From NCBI GenBank assembly GCA_024349245.1, contig JALDNG010000777.1, forward strand, positions 94,501-158,500: a stretch of 64,000 bases of DNA. Direction: 5' to 3'. The translations under genes were made by a program, and so were the position numbers. The notes below the pieces were generated by a model that searched no databases, had not been told where the DNA came from, and worked only from the letters and a program-made list of their open reading frames with translations. How positions within the stretch are numbered: position 1 is the stretch's first letter; each line of letters starts with the position of its first letter. Below, in pieces: positions 37,810 to 50,000 of the stretch. The DNA comes from Neodontobutis hainanensis (lineage: Eukaryota; Chordata; Actinopteri; Gobiiformes; Odontobutidae).

Positions 37810-39000
37810 CATGGAAACCCTTTTGACCTCCATTTATTTAGTTTCTCTAGTCTTCAGACTATTGTAACTGCTGCCTTGGAAAATACTATTATGATCCTAT
37901 TATGAGGTATACATCAATGTGAGGACCTGTGTTTATGATGAATTTGTCTTATTGTCTTGTGTGTCACACAGTCATTCTGTTTACATTTTGGATATGAACA
38001 GTTGTCCGTGTGCGTTATTGTTTATCTGTTATCTTAGACACAATTGTGCTTGACTGACTATTCAGTATTTCTCTCATATGAGAGCATGTCCTGTTCAGTC
38101 AATGGAGTGCTGTCAACACAGACTCTGAAAAATGTTAACAGCTATCAGGTGACCCATTTGCCATACATGCATCACTAACTGCACGTCCACAAAACACGCA
38201 TTTATTTTTAGAGCTATCCTTTTCTTACATTCGCACAACACATATGTTTATGTCCAACTATGACACTCATTCTAGCATTACAGGGTTTTATGTGACTTCT
38301 TGTTTTGTCAAGGCAGCATCGATAAATACACAGCTGATTGAGACTTGTTTATGGAGTGTTTGCTTGTTGCCTTTCCATAGAAACAAGTGTGTGAGGGTCA
38401 CCCTTTGGAAGGCTGCATGGTTATTTTCAGTGTGTGTGTAACTAAACCATCTAGAAACCACCAGGGGCATGGGCACCCCTTTCTCAGTATGCACTATGCA
38501 CCGACTATAAAACGGAAACGGAAAAAAAAAAAATCGGTGTTTGTAAAGCCTTAAAAATGGTTAACATAGTGTTACACTTTTTCCAATAAATATGTATAAT
38601 TTGCAGTCCCCCTGCCAGATGCAACTTAAATTTACCGTAATATACAACATTCACCACCAGATGTCCTCAGACCACAGGAATGAGGGGCTGTATGCTGCAT
38701 AGTTCAGTTTTCAGCGTGTGTGTATCTCCCTCTGCTGCCCAACAGTGCACACAACTGAGTCCAATGTAAAATCATGTAGATTTTATTAACAGTTCTTTGA
38801 TGAAAACGGAAGATTGCATGCACACATTCCTTGAATAAAAGCTGGTTAGATTTATTTTGGGACATAATGACAGAAATAAAATGTCCTGAATAAATGTATT
38901 TTTTTCCTTCTGCTGTCATTCGCAGTTTTCCTTTATTGACATCACTCTGGGAAATGGCACAAAGAATCTCTATAGAATTTTTTTGAACATCACATTATAA
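37810..39000. other. convergent intergenic region klhl38/spire1
   Basis: Short tail-to-tail spacer of about 1.2 kb. No gene or recognised element. CACCACCAGATGTCCTC near 38651-38667 faintly resembles a CTCF motif but departs from it at the 3' side. Confidence 0.45.
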
Positions 39001-39006
39001 GAAAGA

Positions 39007-39012
39007 TTTATT
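39007..39012 (-). terminator. spire1: candidate poly(A) signal of spire1
   Basis: AATAAA on the minus strand about 0.98 kb beyond the spire1 stop; it is the first canonical signal downstream of that stop. Confidence 0.4.
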
Positions 39013-39994
39013 GGTCCTGTAAAAGTTCCTTTAACACTGAGGAGTTAAATTAAACTATACAAATTAAATCTTTATATTAACAGTAATCTAAATAATATAT
39101 AACTAATAATATAAACTAATTAAGACAAACTTCATAAGCTCAACTGTGATAAAATTACAAAATTATAATTCTACTCAAAGTTGCTTTAAACTTAAATAAT
39201 TGCATGTACACATCTGACACTTTTCTCTGTGTCTGTGCTTCTCTTGAAACATAAAGGCATAATTTTATAACTTATATCCCCTATTTTATAAACACATATG
39301 TACAACAGTGTATTTACAAAAGGCATTCAATAAAACATTTCATTTTGGCACCAGGCACAGAATAATTTACATAATTGCTAAACCGCCAGCCCAGGCCGAA
39401 AAACAATCTTGTCACCGCCTACTTTCTCATCCCAACGAGAAAATGAGAAAATGGCATTTGTGAAACTTCTAACTTTGATGGTCATTAATCAAGTAACATT
39501 TGGTACAATAGTTGCTGGAAGAGAAAGTGGAGTGGCAGACCTGACGGGAGGATCTATACAGTGCATTTCTGTCAAAATACAATCACTTGTATTTCCTGAG
39601 TGCTACAAGTAAACAGCAACTGGAAAACATATTTATAGCCAAGATTATGGGATGCGTTTTTACACTATCTACACACTCAATGCAAAAATTGGCTTTCGAT
39701 ACCACTTCAGATACATTCTTCTGATCACTGTCACTGAAAATAACATGGCTCTTTTTAGTCATCTGGCAGCTAATGCTAAGTCCTGGCCACTCCTTGTTAT
39801 CATGACCATTCTTTCTTATAGCGTGCCAACATTTCCTGAGAGTGAAAGGGTAAGGTGCAACAACCTTTTACCTTTTTATCTCTGAAGTGGGATTAACTGG
39901 CTTCATGCTCCTATGCTCCTCCTCCTACAAATTTATACAAAGTTTGTCTCACTCAGGGATTCTCAAAGAATAGTGCACATTTGCTTCCTGCTTT

Positions 39995-41091
39995 CTAGAC
40001 CTCGTTAATGGCTCGCTCCAGCGGCCTGAAGTTGACAGACGAAGATGAAGACATGTAGAAGGACTGTGTTTTGCGATTGAGGCGGGCTCGCTTGGTTGCC
40101 ACATTCATGCTGCGTTTGCTGGAGGAGATAATCTCTGTGATAAACTTCTTGCACTCTACACACACCTCCATTGTGACCCAGTCCTCTGTGATCTCCTTAG
40201 GAAGCTCCAACTCCTCATGTGACTTGCCGTCTTTGCTGGTGTTCTTGGACAACCTAAAGCAAGACAAAAAGAATTCCATTTGAATAATACTATATGAATG
40301 ATAGAAAATTAAAATTATTTCAATAGTGACCTACTTGTAAACACTTCTGCGTAGACTGTGTCGGTTTGTGCGGACCCAAAGGTTGTTTTTCTGGCTCAGT
40401 GACTGTAGACGCTTCACCTGCCTCTTCTTTAGCCATTGCACTGGGGCCCAGAGAGTAAATGGGCAAAGTTGAATAAGGCTTAGAGGGAAGTCGCATCTAA
40501 AATAAAAATTAAGAACAAATAAATTAGGGTAAAACATTAAATAAGTTGAAAGACTTTAAATGTGTTAAGCAAAACGGGACGCGTACCTTTTTACTGCACT
40601 GGGAGCACACAGGCCTGAAACACATGATGAATTTTTGTTTAACAGTTATGTTGTTGCTCAGTTAGGAGTTAAGTATAGGACTTTGAATTACCTTTTGCAG
40701 AACTGACAGGTGTAGGACCAGGTAAAGAGGGAAAACCTCTTTGTCCGACATGAAAAGCAAAGCTGTAGAGGAAAAAGAAAATCCATGGCTGAAGTAACAA
40801 TACCTACATAGCCTTAGATCTATACTCTAATATAAAATGTTAATAATCCAACATTTAATAATTGCAAAATAGTAAAATTGTTATATAAGGTTCTTCAGAA
40901 TATTCTTGTCATATTTTAGGATTTATGAGCAGAACATTATGAATGGTGACTACCTTTCCTTTTTTCAGTGCATTGTAGATTTCTTTGTATTGCTGAAATT
41001 TCTCCAGTTCGGCTTTGACCAAAACCTGTCGAATGTGCATGACCTCCTCGACTGTGAGCGCCAGACACTCCACTGGGTAACAGAACTCCTC
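39995..41091 (-). CDS. spire1: spire1 Spire box, FYVE-like zinc finger and C terminus
   Basis: Exons 41091-40954 (EEFCYPVECLALTVEEVMHI and LVKAELEKFQQYKEIYNAL, the Spire box), 40762-40692 and 40614-40587 (zinc-binding pairs CFSC, CQFC and CSQC), 40496-40335 (MRLPSKPYSTLPIYSLGPSA) and 40253-39995 (VCVECKKFITEIISSSKRS to the stop). The family uses this module for membrane and Rab/myosin V binding. In exon 40496-40335 the start and end are in different frames: SLGPSA in one, RTNRHSLRRSVYK and the next exon in another. The net change is two bases lost or one gained near 40432-40440. Confidence 0.85.
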
Positions 41092-44000
41092 CTGAAAAAG
41101 AGGAGACTACTTTAAGACAGGAACATATCTCAGATAAACACCCAGAGTGAAGCTGAAGAGACACCATGACAACCATTGTGCACAGCAACATGAAAATGTA
41201 TTGAAATGACAGAATGACCCTATAAAGATGAAAATACAGGTATCACTTGTGCCATATTAGTGGCTGACAAATAGGAAAGGAGATTTGTAGAAGCTGTATG
41301 GTTTAAAGCCACATAAAATGTCTTGATGTGATTTATATTGCATGTGCAGGTTTGCCAAAGATCTCCAGTTTACAAGCGTAATCCTGACACAGGCTATGCG
41401 GTCAACAAAGCAGTTAGGACCAAGCTCCCCGAAAAGTGAAATGATACATATTTGTTTCACTGTAATGACAGCAACTTACCGTGCCCTGAGCAACACTGGC
41501 AGCCCTCATCTGGCCGGCAGAAAAAAAAAAGAACATGTTCAAATTCAGGGCTTCCACTACAACATACTAATCACACATCAACTTCATCAGATTTAATAAA
41601 ACAACTCAGGAAACAGGGTGAAAGATATGACCCGAGTGAGATCCAAACCAAAGTATTTGGCGTACACTCTACTGACAAAATGTGCTATTTTATTACATAA
41701 ATGTTTAGTTTGCCTTTAGTGTTTGTTGGTTTGTTTAAAATATTACTTTTTTATAATCAAGAACATCAATGCTGTATAAATCAACATATATTTCTATCTG
41801 ACCCTGACTGTGTGGAAAGACTTCAGATTTGGTTCCAAGGGACTGCTGTTTAACATGCAATTGGTAAGAATTATCCAGTTTTATCTCAATGCCCTTCATA
41901 CAGCGGCCTGTCCTATGGTTTCAATTACATCCATCAACCTCGCTAGAATCATACGACCTGCACGACAGTGCCTCACACAAACGGTGACCTCATGGCAAAC
42001 AAATGAGCAGTCACAGGACGCGAGGTAAAGTCAACAGACATATTGTACGTCCAGAATTGTTAGGAGAAATAAGAAGTAAACATTCAAATGCTTCAGTCCG
42101 AGTTTATAAATAGGATTTTAGACGTTATGGTTAAGGTCCGGATCCCACACATTAACACTAAGAATTAGCTGGTATACTTGACATACCAAGGACTTGGAGC
42201 TCTGTCTGGACGGAGGTACAAAAGGGCGGACACTTGTTGGTGCCTCCTTCTCGATCGAGTGCCTTCTCTGTGGAGACGCCTGGCGCTTGTCTGGCTGTGG
42301 GGTGGCAGAAACTGTCGAAACTTTGGAGGAGCTAAAAGATTTAAAAATATATAGGGACCAGGAAATAAGGGCCAGCGGATAAATCCAGCTTCTGAGATCT
42401 TGAAGGTTTAATTAATACATACCCTTCTTTTCAGTGGCAGAGGTCTCCTCCAACATACTGGAGCTGCTCTGTGATGTCTCCTCCTTTAAAAGGTGAAAAC
42501 ACTAATTTACTACAAATAAAACCTACACTGTAGCAATTACAAAGTCTAAATTGCAACCATTAAACTCATAAAAAGTGGGAGGATATAAGGTGTGGAGATT
42601 CTTACATCAGATTCAGAGCTGTCTAGTTCAGCCAGTGTTGGTGCCTTAAGGAGCCTCTTTCTCTGGGAAAGTGGCTGGACTCCACTCGGTGCTGGGGTTC
42701 CAGTGGAGAGAGACTGGGTACTGCCAGCCATTTTTCTGGGGGCATCAGGAGTGTCTGCGTATTCAACCAGATTATTTATTTGAAAGAACAAGGTAAATGT
42801 TTCCATAGTGTCTTTCAATATTCCATTATGAATAGACTCCTATTGATTTAAGGTAATTGTGCTTTTTATTACAGTTTTTATTTATTTAATGGTGTAACAA
42901 TTAGCTTTAAAATGAATTACAAATAATGACTTCATTGAATGTATTAATTAATATGATAACATATCCCGCTGAAAAAACAACAAAAAAACCCACAAACCCC
43001 TACTCGGTTAACACTTTACCTGAGCTGCGGAACAGATCCTGAGGAGTGCTGATGCTTTTTCCGGCACCTGTGGAGAAAAAGACAAGTCAGGACCACATTT
43101 AAAAATGTATCACAAAATCTGACAGCCTATGAGTAATTTGTGAGGATGTGACAAAAGGTTACAGTGACGTACAGTAAACAATGTGCATTGTGCCCAGGGG
43201 AATAGCTGAGGGGGGTTGATGCCAGGGGCAACAGGCAGAGACACTTTGGACAGCCGTTACCATAGCCTACTCTCGTACATCTGTTTGGATTATGCTCATT
43301 CTGCGAACTCAGCGTCCACATTCAAACATTCATCTGCTATACAACTATTTATCAGAGGTGGGCTTATGTAATCTTTCGCTTCCTTTCGTGAGAGCAGATT
43401 ATGGTGACGAGGTGCGGACGGGCTGTGATGATTTGTAATCTCACCCTCCCAGCTTTGACTCATCACCTTGCTGACAGACTTCTATTTCCAGGACATTTAA
43501 ACATATGCAGAAACCATAAATGTTGTATTAATATTACGTTTTAAAGGACATTGCACACAGCCCTAGATACATTTGCACTGTGCTCAACCATCTTGTCTCA
43601 ACCAGGGAGTATGTGACAATAACGTGTCATTCACACAATACAAGAGGTGAAGAGGGGTGTGCTGAAGCAGGAGCTAAGCCTAAGAATAGCCTGGAATGAA
43701 ATACATATTCAACACTAACTACATAGACATTACCTGATGAGTCAAAACTGTAAGACATGCTAAGAGGTCGCATGACTGACAGATTCACCCATATTTGAAA
43801 AAAAGTAGAAGTAGCGTAGAAAATTGGAGGAAAGAAAGGAAAAAAAATCAATGCAAAGCCACACAAAGTAAATGTTAGGTGTATATAACAATGACTGCTT
43901 AGTACTTATAAATTTGAGCTTTTTCAGCAAACCTGGCCTATCCATTATTTACAGCTTGATTATATAACATGCTGTTTCCCAACAAAGGCATCTAAGTTCT

Positions 44001-47000
44001 AAACATAAAAATGTTAAAAAATATTAAATGCTTTGAAACATTCGCCAGTTGTGAATTCTGCATATTGTAGAGATTATCTACCTATTGAACACCTTAGACA
44101 CAACATGCATGACAAATAGAACTAAAATATTCTATTTGTTTTGAAACTTACAGTGTTGCCTCTTGTAAGTTCAAAACAAATAAATTGTAAAACCAAGAGA
44201 ACATTTGTCACGAACTGTAAAAGGTATTAGCAAACATAAGAGCAGTCAAAGTGATCTTTCTGTAAACACTTTGACAACTCTGACTGAATGAACAAAATGA
44301 ATTCTATAGACAATACTTTTTTTTTTTTAATAGGTTGAAGTCAAGCTAAAGACAGTTAAAAATATTACATGTCAACATAAAAAGAATATGTATTTCTGTG
44401 TCTCACCCAGACGGTGTCTGCGGATCATGTCTGGCGAGACGGGCCTAAGCTTCCTCTCGGCTTTAATGTCCTCCAGCAGTCGTTCGTGGAGGCTCCTGGG
44501 ACGAGGCGGGTGGGGTTTCAGTTTCCGCGCTGAGGCCTATCAGGACAAACAAAGGACATCAAAACCTCATCTAAAGTGTTCAGTCAGCAGCATGAGGTCC
44601 AGTGTGTCTTTCTTTATTTTAGTTATATATTTAGGTAAATTAATAGATGAATATTTAAGCATGAAACTGACTGATTGGATGATTTCTGTAAGCAGTACAT
44701 CTTGTAAAACGTTGTTGTGCAGATGGCAGATTAGTAGATATGATTGGTTTTATACTTACAGGGTTAAGTGGAGGCCGTGATCTGATAAATTCAAGAATAA
44801 TTTCGTGAGCACTTTTCTTTAACTTTGGTGGGATGTTTCCATTCACCTGGAAGGAAACAATCAGATAAAGTGGTTAAGCAAGGACACAAGTACCTTCCTT
44901 AAAAAGCTTGAGTGTCAAAAGTCAAAGTCAACAATAATTACCATGACTTTTCGCAGATTGTATCGTTTGGAGCGAATGTCGTCCATAAGCATTTCATATG
45001 GCGTCAGCTGGTACTCAGTAGGTAATGGATTGTACTGGCGCTCTTGCACTTTCTTTAACTTTACACCAGTTCTTAGATCTCGCATTACCTGAACCCAGAA
45101 CCGGGCCTGAAGAGTGAAACAAGAGCCCATGTAAAAAAGGTGTTTGTGCATTAGTACATTACAAATGAGTTTAGTTGTTATTCTTACCCAGTCTGCATTT
45201 TGCAGCTCGTTGAGGTCTTGAACTGGTTCTTCCCGAGTCTCACCCTCCATTTTCCGAAGGTTCTAGCCAAAAACAGACAGCAACAATAAAAATGGATAAA
45301 GTAGTCTTGTATACCATTGTGTCTGTGACAGTGGTTGAGCTAAAATGAATGTCACTGGCACAGAGCCTTCAGCAGTGTTGTTATGTGATCGATAAAGGTT
45401 GTTTAACATGAGCATGGAAAACATTTATCTCATCCTATATTGATTGTGAACCGGACCAACAATCGATAAACGGCCTAATGACAACTATTATGTCATGTGA
45501 TTGTCTGACTTAATTTTCTTACTTCTAAATAGGAAGAAGGAATGAACATTAAACATGATAACTAAGTGATAGCAACCACTACTTTCATCAACAATAACTA
45601 GGCTACTCAATCTTAGTACTTTTTATATATTTGTTTTTATAGCCAAATACAAGGCAATTATTTAAAAATAATCAACATTTAGTAGTTCAAATTATTATCC
45701 TGACAATGACAAATATTCCGTAATTTTTATTTTGTGTTATGTTAGCCTTCTATGAATAGTTTATTAGTGTGACTGACTGATTACCGTATCTCTTTTGACA
45801 TTTAGCTTCACAGGAAGTGCAGTAGCCCCTTCAGTAAACTACTTAAATTGCTGCAGTGAGGCTCCGCATTATGCTTCAAAATTTTATTACATAAGGCTTT
45901 AAGCATGAATCCCCCTCTGGCAGCCCTTATTGGCTATGTATAGTGTACATAAAGTACACTATAAAGTACAGTAACACTCACAGGCTGAAAACCCTTTTCA
46001 TTAAATTTTCCATTCCACATTTTCTTTTGTGCCTAAAGGCACTAAATAAATAATTTTTGTCCCTTACACAGATGTTCACTGGTCACATTTATTTAGTCCA
46101 ATCCAGTATTTCAACCTTGTAGTCCGTCTGATGTGGGAAATGGTTTGCCAAATCATGTCAGAAAGTGTCGCCGAACAGTACAAAAGATGTGGCATTCTCA
46201 GCTGGGCTAATAAGGACAGGGACGCAGTCTGAATCCAGAAGGACCATTAGCGTGATGTGGGCAATGTGTGGTTATTGTTCTCTCTCGCATTTCTTTTCCG
46301 AGACTTCAAAGCCTTGGGTCAAACGGGGCCATTTCCCTTTTTCTAAAACTAAAGTGGGAAACCCAGAATCTGACTCATATTTCTGTGATCACATTTTTTT
46401 TATTTTATTCATTCATTTTCATTCTTTTATTTTCATTTTTATTATGAAGAATGGTTTGATGAGTAATAGTGGGCAGTTTAAGTCAAAGTTATTCATACCT
46501 ACAAATCTGGCATCATTTAGGTTAGGTTTTAGCACTTGTTTTTAGAGTAAATATAGAAGAAAACCTTCTAATTTAAAAGAATAATGTAACTTGATTATGG
46601 TTCAAAGTGGTTCATTTTAACAGTAACTTGTGGTTCCCAGATCTCCTTACCTCCTTAGCACTCTTGATTTTCTCCAAGAAGGTGCGCAGTTCCCTGGTCT
46701 CAGCATAGAGAGCGCGACACACAGCCTGGTAGTGGTTGGGTGCGTCTGAGGGGCTCGGGAGGTGGGAAGAACACAGCTGCAGTGAGAGAAAATACATTAC
46801 CTTTAGTTATACACTGGTAATATGGAGCTCGTTATACATAGCCCAGATAAATAGTTAAAATACAATGTTGGATAACTGGTCCTAATAAGCGGTCAACAAA
46901 CACACCAATTGAAATTTTATTTTTGCCTGGTCATCATCAAGTTGCTGTTTTCAAATAAACATTACAAACACAATATAAAAAAGGTATGCACTACTGAGTC

Positions 47001-50000
47001 TAAGCTATAGACTGAATCATGAAACTGAGGTGAACCTGATTGTCCACTTAAAGTCTTTTATGGTATGATAATAAAGGCTAACTGCCAAAGGAATGGATGA
47101 GCTCAAAAATGATTTCAAACAACACAAGGGAGGAAACCAGATGAATGACATTTTTCTCATCTTTAAAAGGCAGGGCGTGCTATAGCCATGTGAGATGAGC
47201 CATTGTCTAGTTCAGTCAGTTCAGAGGACATTTCACAGGTAAAATCTTCCCTGCTTTAAAATATGCTTTGTCATACATTTGGGATTTCCAGTCAAGATGA
47301 TAAGATCCTAAGATCTGTATCGAGAGTGAAACCTGCCCTTTTACGAGAAGGTGAAACTGTGAACTGAGAATCAAAAATATTTTGTGTTGTCCAAATATGG
47401 AGGAATACTTTTGGTTTTCATTTTCATTTGTGTAATGTAACAATAAAGAATGGTATGTTGGAATAACCATTATGTGTTGGCGAATGGACGGACTATATTC
47501 TTAAGCCAAAGCTGACTGCTTGGGACTTCCCTGTCCCATTGAAGAAACCCTGTGACCACATTCAGTGTCTCTTCATTTCTGTCTTCATGTGATGCTTTAC
47601 TTGTGAGTCCTTCTGTCACCTGCAGTCAGGCTCAAGACTCACTGCACCGTCATCAACTTAAAAATCTGTGAGAACTGCAGAAGTAAAGCAGGAAGGGGCC
47701 AGTTAGTAAAGTGCACTTCTCTAATTCAGCCTTGACATACCAATGTATTATAGGAATTAGAGGCCCCCAACCAAACCCTGCATTTGGCTTAAAAAACATC
47801 ACACAGTTTCATTTAACTAAGGTAGAAACTGTGAAAATGTTAAGGCTATTCCTGAAATACCAGTGTGTTTACATAGCCATGATTACATGTCCCATATTCA
47901 GAAGGAAGTGTGGAATACACAGCAGGAGCTACAAGACGTTCTGCAGGACAAGAATTTATTTAAACCTATTGTGATAATTATAACAACTGGATGCACTGCT
48001 CAAGTAAAATACTAAAGTGATAGACTAGACTTGTACAAGAACAGTTGCACCTGCAAGTCTTTGGGAAAACTCATTATACTCTTAAGGCTATGTACAAACC
48101 TTTATTTCACTAAAACGTGAATTAACATAACACTGAGTCACTATTATTTTCGGATTGATTTGGGAATAGTTCTGCATGTTGTAGCTATATTTGGTTGTTA
48201 TTATTAATCACTGAATTCAACCAGCCACATTTTTAGTTTTTTCACAATATTTTGAAGAGATTCAGGCAACCTGTGCACTGGCATGTAAACGCGTCTGATA
48301 TGTTAACCTTGCTACTTTGATTCATTAATGAGACAACACAGAATGTACCAAGTGCATGGTCTGTTCAGGGCAGTGCTCATCTTCATATCAGCTGTTCAAC
48401 CCACCATCATGATGTCTTTGTAGCTCCGAACCCGGGTCACTGTACTGGACCCAGTGACAGGTAGAGGCTCTTCTTCCTCTTCTTCCTCCTCCTCCTCCTC
48501 TGTGGCCTCGTAGCCTTCGTCGGGAGGGTCGCTCTCCGTTTCCTCTGTGTTGGTCAGCATGTCAATGAGATGCTCCAAAGGCGGGCTGAGTTCGCGCTCT
48601 TCGTTTTTCTTGAGCCCGTAGTCCAGAGCTTTGTAGATCATGACGCCCAGAGAATCAATAACCTATAGGGCAAAAGAAATAAACATATTGAAGAACATGG
48701 GGTCAGTTTGCAACACCCTTTTTTGTCGGTGCACAATTTTGGAAATTTGTGTTAAACTGGAAGTAAGAGCTGAAGGTTTGGTGAGGTTTGAACACAGTGA
48801 TTAATACAACTGTTTGCCATTATAAAGTTTATGAATAAAATGCATAATTTTAATGAAGGTATCAATTACACGCTAGAGTCATAACTATGCTTTCTCTGCG
48901 TTTTTCTCTATATTTTCAACACTCAGAATGTCTCGACAGCTGCAGTTCATCTCTTAATGGAAAATGGTGGAACACTGTTAGCAGCTATGTCTGAACCACA
49001 ACTGGGGACTGAGCTCATGTTATTAATGGTTTCAGATGGACATATGACCTAATGGGTTCAGTAAATGTATAATTAAGTCATTAATGTAATTTACCATAAA
49101 CACAACTAAAACGCGTCTCTTATCTTCGCTATAATTAAACTTAAGAGACATTAATAACACCACATTCCTCCCCTGCCACTCTAATGGCCACTGTGGCACA
49201 TGCTACAGAAGAACTAGTTATATAATCCTGCCTAACAACTCTCTTTGAGTTCAATTCAGATGAAGATTGATCATTTCCTCTAATCAAGGCCCCAATTGTT
49301 GCTACAAACAACACAGATATTATTACAATATTGTGAAAAACAGAAGTAGATTTATGTGGGTGAAGCTATTGTTGTTTTGATGCTTTTGAAATGCACCTGG
49401 TTGTGGGAGTGTTGCACGATGCAACAAACCAAGAAGGGTGTTGCCTGAGCGCAATTGAGTTTATGGAATCAGAAAGTCATTATAACTTCAAAGCAACACG
49501 TGCTTGAGCAATGTGTCATCAATGCGCAGAAACTGTTTTCTAGAGGACTGGGTGTGTAGTAACGACCAATCTGTTTTAGAGAGAAATGCGTAAATTTATA
49601 CCGAGCAAATAGCAAATATGTTTGCCTTCCAGATACCATCACAACAGTTGGACCTTACATCCTTTTTAAGTAGGACACAGCATATTGTAGATGTTTTACT
49701 GTTATCACTTATCAAGCATCTCTATGGGGCAATTGATAATCCTGTTCCCGAGCTAGAACAAATATCCTATTCCTTAGTATTGTGTTACGTAACAGTATAA
49801 TCCATCTGCAGCAGTGGGTGGAGTCACTGGGTCAGAAACAGGCAGCGCAAAGGGTCTCACAGGCCACTAGGACATGAGGCCTGACATCCCAACACGTTAA
49901 GGCAATCTCAATAACAAAGGCTTAGGGAGACTTCGATATGATTAGTCATTGCTTTGTCCTTTCTTAACCAGGTTCTTGTCTAAATATAGCCAATATGGGT

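Noticed and set aside
38645..38670. CTCF site near the 3' ends of klhl38 and spire1
   Set aside because: The motif departs from the core at several positions (GATGTCC instead of GATGGCG).
46165..46545. 126-codon plus-strand open frame
   Set aside because: Lies in a spire1 intron and runs into low-complexity Phe/Ile-rich sequence; no similarity to known proteins.
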